Source: Lachnospiraceae bacterium UBA3821
GTDB taxonomy: Bacteria > Bacillota > Clostridia > Lachnospirales > Lachnospiraceae
NCBI GenBank assembly: GCA_002368865.1
Contig: DFDT01000175.1
Coordinates: forward strand, 1 to 11,968
Length of the DNA: 11,968 nucleotides
Direction: 5' to 3'
Under the pieces are notes generated by a model that did no database searches, was not told the origin of the DNA, and was given only the letters and a program-made list of their open reading frames with translations. Made by a program: the position numbers and the translations under genes. Positions within the stretch are counted from its first letter, which is position 1, and each line of letters starts with the position of its first letter. Below, piece by piece: positions 7,853-11,968 of this stretch.

Positions 7853-8542
7853 ATGAAGAAGTATTTATCAGAACTGATTGGAACGTTCACGCTTGTCTTT
7901 ATGGGCTGCGGAACTGCCATGTTGGTGGGGTGTGATTCCACGGCAGGAACAGGATATTTGCTCACTGCGCTGGCATTTGGGTTGTCAGTAGTCGCTATGG
8001 CCTATAGCGTCGGAAACATTTCGGGAGGGCATTTTAACGCGGCAGTTACGGTAGCAATGCTGATTCGAAAAACAATTTCCAAAAAGGACGCAATCTACTA
8101 TATGGTTTTCCAGTGTGCAGGTGCATTTCTTGCCTCGCTGTTGCTTGCTCTGATATTCGGAGTCGGAAACGTAACTGACATGACCGGCGTGCTTGGAAGC
8201 AATGGTCTTGCCGGAGTAGGAGGGAGCGCGGTGGCCGGCCTACTTGTTGAAATTATACTGACCTTCATTTTCCTGATGGTGATTCAGGGAGTTACCTCCA
8301 ATAAATTCTCTCATGGGTCATTTGCAGGACTTATCATCGGATTGACACTTACCTTTGTACATGTTTTCGGAATTGGACTTACGGGAACCAGCGTTAACCC
8401 GACTCGTTCCATAGCACCTGCGGTCATTTCCGCAATCACCGGAAACGCGGACCCGCTGAGGGTGCTGCCGGTATTTATAGTCGGGCCTCTGGTCGGGGCT
8501 GCCCTGGCAGCTATCGTATATCCTGCGCTTGAGAAAAAGTAA
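7853..8542 (+). CDS. aqpZ: Aquaporin Z-like water channel (MIP family)
   Basis: A 229-residue protein with six membrane segments, almost the same length as E. coli AqpZ. The start is ATG at 7853: AAAGGA lies eight bases upstream, and MKKYLSELIGTFTLVFMGCG aligns with the AqpZ N-terminus, whereas the extra 26 residues of the longer frame do not. Selectivity-filter residues match the water-specific type: Phe42 (LAFGLS), His170 (FVHVFG), Thr179 and Arg185 (TSVNPTRS). The function inferred is passive water flow across the cytoplasmic membrane. Unusual points: the first NPA box is NAA (HFNAAVTV, residues 62-64) and the second is NPT (182-184), so both half-helix caps differ from the usual NPA. Altered NPA boxes are known in some MIP members, so function is not excluded. 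The gene stands alone before a long hairpin and cstA. Confidence 0.9.
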   Translation: MKKYLSELIGTFTLVFMGCGTAMLVGCDSTAGTGYLLTALAFGLSVVAMAYSVGNISGGHFNAAVTVAMLIRKTISKKDAIYYMVFQCAGAFLASLLLALIFGVGNVTDMTGVLGSNGLAGVGGSAVAGLLVEIILTFIFLMVIQGVTSNKFSHGSFAGLIIGLTLTFVHVFGIGLTGTSVNPTRSIAPAVISAITGNADPLRVLPVFIVGPLVGAALAAIVYPALEKK

Positions 8543-8550
8543 ATAGTTGT

Positions 8551-8645
8551 ATATATTCAGTACCCCTGGAAAAGATCAAAACAAGGGTCGGCAAGTTCGT
8601 TCGGCGGAAGGTTTTGACCGTTTTGCCAGGGGGTGCTGAGTATTT
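8551..8645 (+). repeat. Long imperfect inverted repeat / RNA hairpin between aqpZ and cstA
   Basis: The arms at 8551-8582 and 8611-8645 are about 32-35 bases each and pair over most of their length, with a 28-base loop (8583-8610). Core pairing: TTCAGTACCCCTGG with CCAGGGGGTGCTGAG, and GATCAAAAC with GTTTTGACC, with a few one-base bulges. At two of the differences the plus strand gives U-G pairs, while the minus strand would give A-C mismatches, which favours folding as plus-strand RNA. There is no strong T-run after it, so it is not a classical terminator. It may be a leader element of cstA, a 3' end structure of aqpZ, or a small non-autonomous repeat. No coding capacity is apparent. Confidence 0.6.
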
Positions 8646-8685
8646 AGATGTCATGATTGCATAAAGATGCAGAAAGGGGGAACTG

Positions 8686-10155
8686 ATGATTAGCTTTGTA
8701 ATTTGTCTTGTAATTTTGGTCGGGGGATATTTTACGTACGGGAAGCTGGTGGAAAACACGCTTGCGCCGGACGACCGTGAAACGCCGGCAGTGCGCATGA
8801 ACGACGGAGTTGACTACGTTGTGCTGCCGCAATGGAAACTATTTCTCGTGCAGCTTTTGAATATTGCCGGTCTGGGGCCTATATTCGGAGCCATGCAGGG
8901 CGCTCTGTGGGGACCTGTTGTCTTCTTGTGGATTACTTTCGGCACAGTGTTTGCCGGAGGCGTACACGACTATTTCTCGGGGATGCTTTCTGAGAGAAAC
9001 AACGGGGTGTCTATTTCCGAGATTTGCGGAATTTATCTGGGCGGACTTATGAAGAACGTAATGCGTGTCTTTTCTGTGGTGTTGCTTGTGATGGTGGGCA
9101 CGGTGTTTGCGGTTGGCCCGGCCGGATTGATTGTAACACTGATCGGCAACAGTGGTGGCAGCGGCTTTTGGGCAAATAGAGAGGTATGGCTTTGGATTAT
9201 TCTTATCTATTATTTCGTTGCCACTTTCATTTCAATTGATCAGATTATCGGGAGGATCTATCCGGTTTTTGGATTGTGCCTGATCATTATGGCGATAGGT
9301 GTGTTTTTTGGTATTTTGACAAACAGTTCTTATGTAATTCCCGAGATCTGGACAAATATGCGTAACATGCACCCTGATGGCACTCCTGTTTGGGCTTTTA
9401 TGTTCATTACAGTGGCGTGCGGAGCGATTTCCGGGTTCCATGCAACGCAGTCGCCGCTGATGGCGCGATGCATGAAGAGCGAGAGACAGGGGCGTTTCGT
9501 ATTTTACGGCGCTATGACTGCAGAAGGTATTATCGCACTGATATGGGCTGCAGCGGGTTGTTCTCTGTACACGGTCACCGGCGGCCTCTCAACGGGACTG
9601 AGCGAGATCCTCAAGAACGGACAGTCCGCCGCAATTTATGATGTTTGCAGGAATACTATGGGAGGCGTCGGCATCGCACTGGCGATGATTGGCGTAATTG
9701 TTTGCCCCATCACTTCGGGAGATACTGCTTTCAGGAGCGCAAGACTGACGCTTGCTGATTGGTTTGGTATTGATCAGAAGCCCTTTTCGAGGAGACTTAT
9801 GATCTGTTTCCCGCTCCTTGCGGTTGGCGCAATCATCGGTCACCTGGATTATACGATACTTTGGCGGTATTTCAGCTGGACGAACCAGACACTTGCCATG
9901 ATCGTCCTATGGGCGGCCAGTATGTATCTTTTCAGAGAAAAGAAGAATTACTGGATCACTGTAGTGCCGGCGGTCTTTATGAGCACGGTTTCAATGACCT
10001 ATTTCTTCAGCGCGCAGGAGTGCCTCGGGCGATTTTCTGTTTTTAAAACGGCCGCGTATCCCGCTGGGATCATTTTTGCTGTTTGTTTCCTCGCTCTTTT
10101 CTTCAGGGCCTCCAGAAAGACAAATGCTGAGAGAACGCAGGAAGGAACTGAATAA
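8686..10155 (+). CDS. cstA: CstA-family peptide/pyruvate-type transporter
   Basis: A 489-residue polytopic membrane protein with about 13-14 hydrophobic segments. Family hallmarks: an N-terminal LAPDDRETPAVRMNDGVDYV, then ALWGPVVFLWITFGTVFAGG, VHDYFSGMLSERNNG, the central AISGFHATQSPLMARCMKSE, and GVIVCPITSGDTAFRSAR. These identify carbon starvation protein A. It is the short form common in Clostridia and lacks the C-terminal extension of E. coli CstA (about 700 residues). CstA proteins have been linked to peptide uptake and, in enteric bacteria, to pyruvate uptake; the substrate here is not determined. The start ATG at 8686 has AAAGGGGG five bases upstream. A 95-nt hairpin precedes the gene. 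Its stop TAA shares a base with the first possible ATG of the next gene (TAATG), so the two may be co-transcribed. No nearby two-component regulator is visible. Confidence 0.9.
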   Translation: MISFVICLVILVGGYFTYGKLVENTLAPDDRETPAVRMNDGVDYVVLPQWKLFLVQLLNIAGLGPIFGAMQGALWGPVVFLWITFGTVFAGGVHDYFSGMLSERNNGVSISEICGIYLGGLMKNVMRVFSVVLLVMVGTVFAVGPAGLIVTLIGNSGGSGFWANREVWLWIILIYYFVATFISIDQIIGRIYPVFGLCLIIMAIGVFFGILTNSSYVIPEIWTNMRNMHPDGTPVWAFMFITVACGAISGFHATQSPLMARCMKSERQGRFVFYGAMTAEGIIALIWAAAGCSLYTVTGGLSTGLSEILKNGQSAAIYDVCRNTMGGVGIALAMIGVIVCPITSGDTAFRSARLTLADWFGIDQKPFSRRLMICFPLLAVGAIIGHLDYTILWRYFSWTNQTLAMIVLWAASMYLFREKKNYWITVVPAVFMSTVSMTYFFSAQECLGRFSVFKTAAYPAGIIFAVCFLALFFRASRKTNAERTQEGTE

Positions 10156-11174
10156 TGTTGTTTTTTGTTAATACAGACGGCGATCCCCGAGGGGGTCGCC
10201 GTGTCTATATAGAGGATAGAAAAAAATGCATGTGCTCAGGTCCATGCGGCGTTGGAGAAACGGCAGTGTATTTGGGAGGTCATTTGCTTAACAGAATATA
10301 CTGCGTGCCGCTTTTTTGCATTGAAAGAATCTATAAGCGGATCGCCATGAGCAAAAACGGCTTTACTGGGAGGGGCGCATTTGGAAGCCTCCCCTATCTT
10401 GTGGTTGAATTCACGGATGATTCGGGGAAAAAACGGGAACAGCAGTGCCTGTTCAGGAGGGAATCGGACGTAGATCGTCTGCTCGAAATTGTCCGCGAGC
10501 GTTTTCCGTCTGTTCCAACTCACAGCGAGGAGGCACAGCGAAGGTTGGAGGAGAGAGAGGCAAGAGCCAGGGAAAAAGCCGTGCGCCTGGAAGAGTGCGA
10601 GGCTGCGGATTCGATCAAAAGATTGCAGGAAGCGGCGGAATGGCTTGAAAAGGAACCTGAAAAGTATCAACATCTCAGCAGGGCTGCGCGGAGAAGCCTG
10701 AACAGGGAACGGAGCAGCACTGCATGGCGCTTAGCGCCTTTTGCATTTATAGGGGCGTCGGCCTTTTTTGCCGTGGCCGGATGTCTCATGCTGCGAAGTG
10801 GAGCCGGGCAGGCAAACGGACTTCTGCTGCTGATCCTTGCTGTCTTTTTTTTGCTTGCCGGGCTGAACGTCTTCCCTACCGGGAGAAACAGTGCAGCATG
10901 GATAAAACAAGATCTGGAAGAGGCCTTGCAGACAATGGAAGATTATGTCAGCGGGTATCCTTCATTTCCTGTTCCGGCACGGTACGCGCATCCCACGGCG
11001 CTCAGATGGATGCAAGACATTCTTGCTTATGAAAGAGCAAAAGACGAAGCGGAGGCATTGAATGTGCTCAAGGAGGACCTGCAGGCTTTAAACTCGTCAA
11101 TGACGGTGGATCAGGATGTCTATGATGCTGTAGTACAGATCAAGCCGCTTTTTTTGGTGTCCCAATATCGCTGA
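10155..11174 (+). CDS. Membrane protein with PH-like N-terminal domain and coiled coil, unknown function
   Basis: Up to 339 residues. Visible order: an N-terminal soluble domain (about 27-120: CSGPCGVGETAVYLGGHLLN, VPLFCIERIYKR, DDSGKKREQQC, ERFPSV); a charged coiled coil (about 124-187, many Glu/Arg); two membrane helices (about 192-213 and 221-240); and a C-terminal soluble part rich in Leu/Glu/Asp. The N-terminal domain follows the same pattern as the C-terminal domain of the protein at 749-1744, so both probably belong to a related envelope family that I cannot name. The start is uncertain. ATG 10155 overlaps the cstA stop and has AGGAAGGA eight bases upstream, but translation from it runs through a GC-rich hairpin (10177-10202) giving DGDPRGGRR. 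ATG 10230 follows the hairpin and keeps the conserved-looking domain, with AGAGGA 13 bases upstream. Confidence 0.75.
   Translation: MLFFVNTDGDPRGGRRVYIEDRKKCMCSGPCGVGETAVYLGGHLLNRIYCVPLFCIERIYKRIAMSKNGFTGRGAFGSLPYLVVEFTDDSGKKREQQCLFRRESDVDRLLEIVRERFPSVPTHSEEAQRRLEEREARAREKAVRLEECEAADSIKRLQEAAEWLEKEPEKYQHLSRAARRSLNRERSSTAWRLAPFAFIGASAFFAVAGCLMLRSGAGQANGLLLLILAVFFLLAGLNVFPTGRNSAAWIKQDLEEALQTMEDYVSGYPSFPVPARYAHPTALRWMQDILAYERAKDEAEALNVLKEDLQALNSSMTVDQDVYDAVVQIKPLFLVSQYR
10177..10202 (+). terminator. GC-rich hairpin after cstA (possible terminator or attenuator)
   Basis: ACGGCGA (10177-10183) pairs with TCGCCGT (10196-10202), and CCCC (10185-10188) pairs with GGGG (10192-10195) across a GAG loop, with one bulged T. 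It lies 22 bases after the cstA stop. No T-tract follows (GTCTATATAG), so intrinsic termination is doubtful. It may lower read-through into the next gene, or argue that the next gene starts at 10230. Confidence 0.4.
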
Positions 11175-11280
11175 GAGGTTAGTATGACGTTTGGTCTGAT
11201 GAGGTAAAATATCATGTCATATGGTGTAAAAAGCCATAGGTAGTATTAATGGTATAGCTTACAAAAAGGGAGGACAAGAA

Positions 11281-11968
11281 GTGAAAAAGAAAAGTGTATC
11301 TATGATGCTTGCGGCAGCGGTTCTGGCAGGCGTACTGAGCGGATGCGGCGGCGGGGGACCCGCAGCAGACACAGGTTCTGTGTCTGGCTCGCCGGAAGCG
11401 GGTTTACAGCAGGATTCGCAGGAACAGGCCGGTTCACAGGCATCAGCTGAACAGACAGAAATTGACAGGATCATAGGTGAGGCTCAGACGATGACCCTCG
11501 AGGAGCTCGCGCAAAAAGCGATCGAGGAATCCAACGGGAAGACTTTCTATGGAGTCGGAAATTCGAGCCGCGGCAAGTCGGCGCTTCCTGCTTTTATTGA
11601 ATATCTGCAGACAATTGATCCTTCTTACACGATGGACTTTGAGTGGCAGCAGCCCAAGAACAACAAGATCTTTGAGCAGTTGACTTCTGACTCACTTAAG
11701 AGCACGGGAACGTTTGCCATGACGCTGATCCAGGACGGCAACCAGATCCAGTCCAAGATGGTCCAGCCGGGCATCCTCGACACCTTCATCCCGAAGGACT
11801 GGGCGGAAGCCAACGGCACAACGGCGGATGCCTACAAGGGCTATCTCCCGCTGCAGACCCTGAACAAAGTCTTCGAGTACAACAACACAGGCTCCAAGAC
11901 CTACGACAACGTCTGGGATTTCGTCGCCGAGGGCGAGCACGGCCTCTTCATGGACATCGACTCCGAGA
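11281..11968 (+). CDS. Extracellular solute-binding lipoprotein, N-terminal part (ABC transporter)
   Basis: The frame opens at GTG 11281 with GGGAGGA six bases upstream and runs off the window end, so only the first 229 residues are seen. It begins with a lipoprotein signal: MKKKSVSMMLAAAVLAGV then lipobox LSGC with Cys22. A flexible Gly/Ser/Gln/Glu linker (about 23-60) tethers the mature protein to the outer face of the membrane. The globular part (TLEELAQKAIEESNGKTFYG, PAFIEYLQTIDPSY, FEQLTSDSLKSTG, YLPLQTLNKVFEYNN, TYDNVWDFVAEGEHGLF) looks like a family 1-type extracellular solute-binding protein of an ABC importer. The transporter subunits would be downstream. The ligand is unknown. Codon use changes along the gene: about 57% G/C at third positions in the first 100 codons, but about 90% over the last 89 codons. 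Confidence 0.75.
   Translation, partial: MKKKSVSMMLAAAVLAGVLSGCGGGGPAADTGSVSGSPEAGLQQDSQEQAGSQASAEQTEIDRIIGEAQTMTLEELAQKAIEESNGKTFYGVGNSSRGKSALPAFIEYLQTIDPSYTMDFEWQQPKNNKIFEQLTSDSLKSTGTFAMTLIQDGNQIQSKMVQPGILDTFIPKDWAEANGTTADAYKGYLPLQTLNKVFEYNNTGSKTYDNVWDFVAEGEHGLFMDIDSE

Noticed and set aside
10236..10673. Minus-strand open frame of 145 codons
   Set aside because: It is antisense to the coiled-coil membrane protein and has no ribosome binding site or recognisable domain.
1..11968. CRISPR array, tRNA genes, insertion sequences, phage genes
   Set aside because: No regularly spaced repeats, tRNA-like TTCGA arms with matching stems, transposase or phage protein motifs were seen on either strand.

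Overview
The window looks like chromosome of a Gram-positive gut or rumen anaerobe of the class Clostridia, most likely a Lachnospiraceae relative. This is inferred from strong AGGAGG-type ribosome binding sites, a lipobox lipoprotein, a surface protein ending in a VRSGDGAPI + membrane-helix tail, a short CstA-type transporter and a polysaccharide lyase family 9 (PL9) surface enzyme. No integrase, transposase, CRISPR array or tRNA was seen.

Layout from left to right. (1) 1-650 (+): the C-terminal half of a TRAP-transporter large permease (DctM), cut by the window edge. (2) 708-746: a strong hairpin between convergent genes. (3) 749-1744 (-): a two-helix membrane protein with a C-terminal cytoplasmic domain that resembles one in the protein at 10155-11174. 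(4) 2017-5049 (+): a decayed gene for a secreted, membrane-anchored PL9 pectate lyase. It carries three frameshifts, one in-frame stop and one internal deletion, yet the putative calcium and catalytic residues survive. (5) 5050-5230: a leader region with a possible relic of a 23S-5S rRNA junction. (6) 5231-5611 (+): a small secreted protein of unknown function. (7) 5619-5673: another terminator between convergent genes. (8) 5680-7500 (-): the C-terminal 60% of a type I restriction subunit HsdR without its nuclease and Walker-A parts, preceded by the 3' remnant of another gene (7487-7735). (9) 7853-8542 (+): an AqpZ-like water channel with two altered NPA boxes. (10) 8551-8645: a long imperfect inverted repeat that could fold as RNA. 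(11) 8686-10155 (+): a CstA-family peptide/pyruvate-type transporter. (12) 10155-11174 (+): a membrane protein with a PH-like N-terminal domain and coiled coil. (13) 11281 to the end (+): the start of a solute-binding lipoprotein.

The common theme is solute uptake (TRAP, aquaporin, CstA, binding lipoprotein) around two decaying loci (pectate lyase and orphan HsdR). I see no convincing intact multi-gene novel system. The most unusual items are the multiply broken but active-site-preserving PL9 gene, the truncated HsdR joined to another gene's tail, the 95-nt hairpin before cstA, the altered aquaporin NPA boxes, and the possible rRNA relic.
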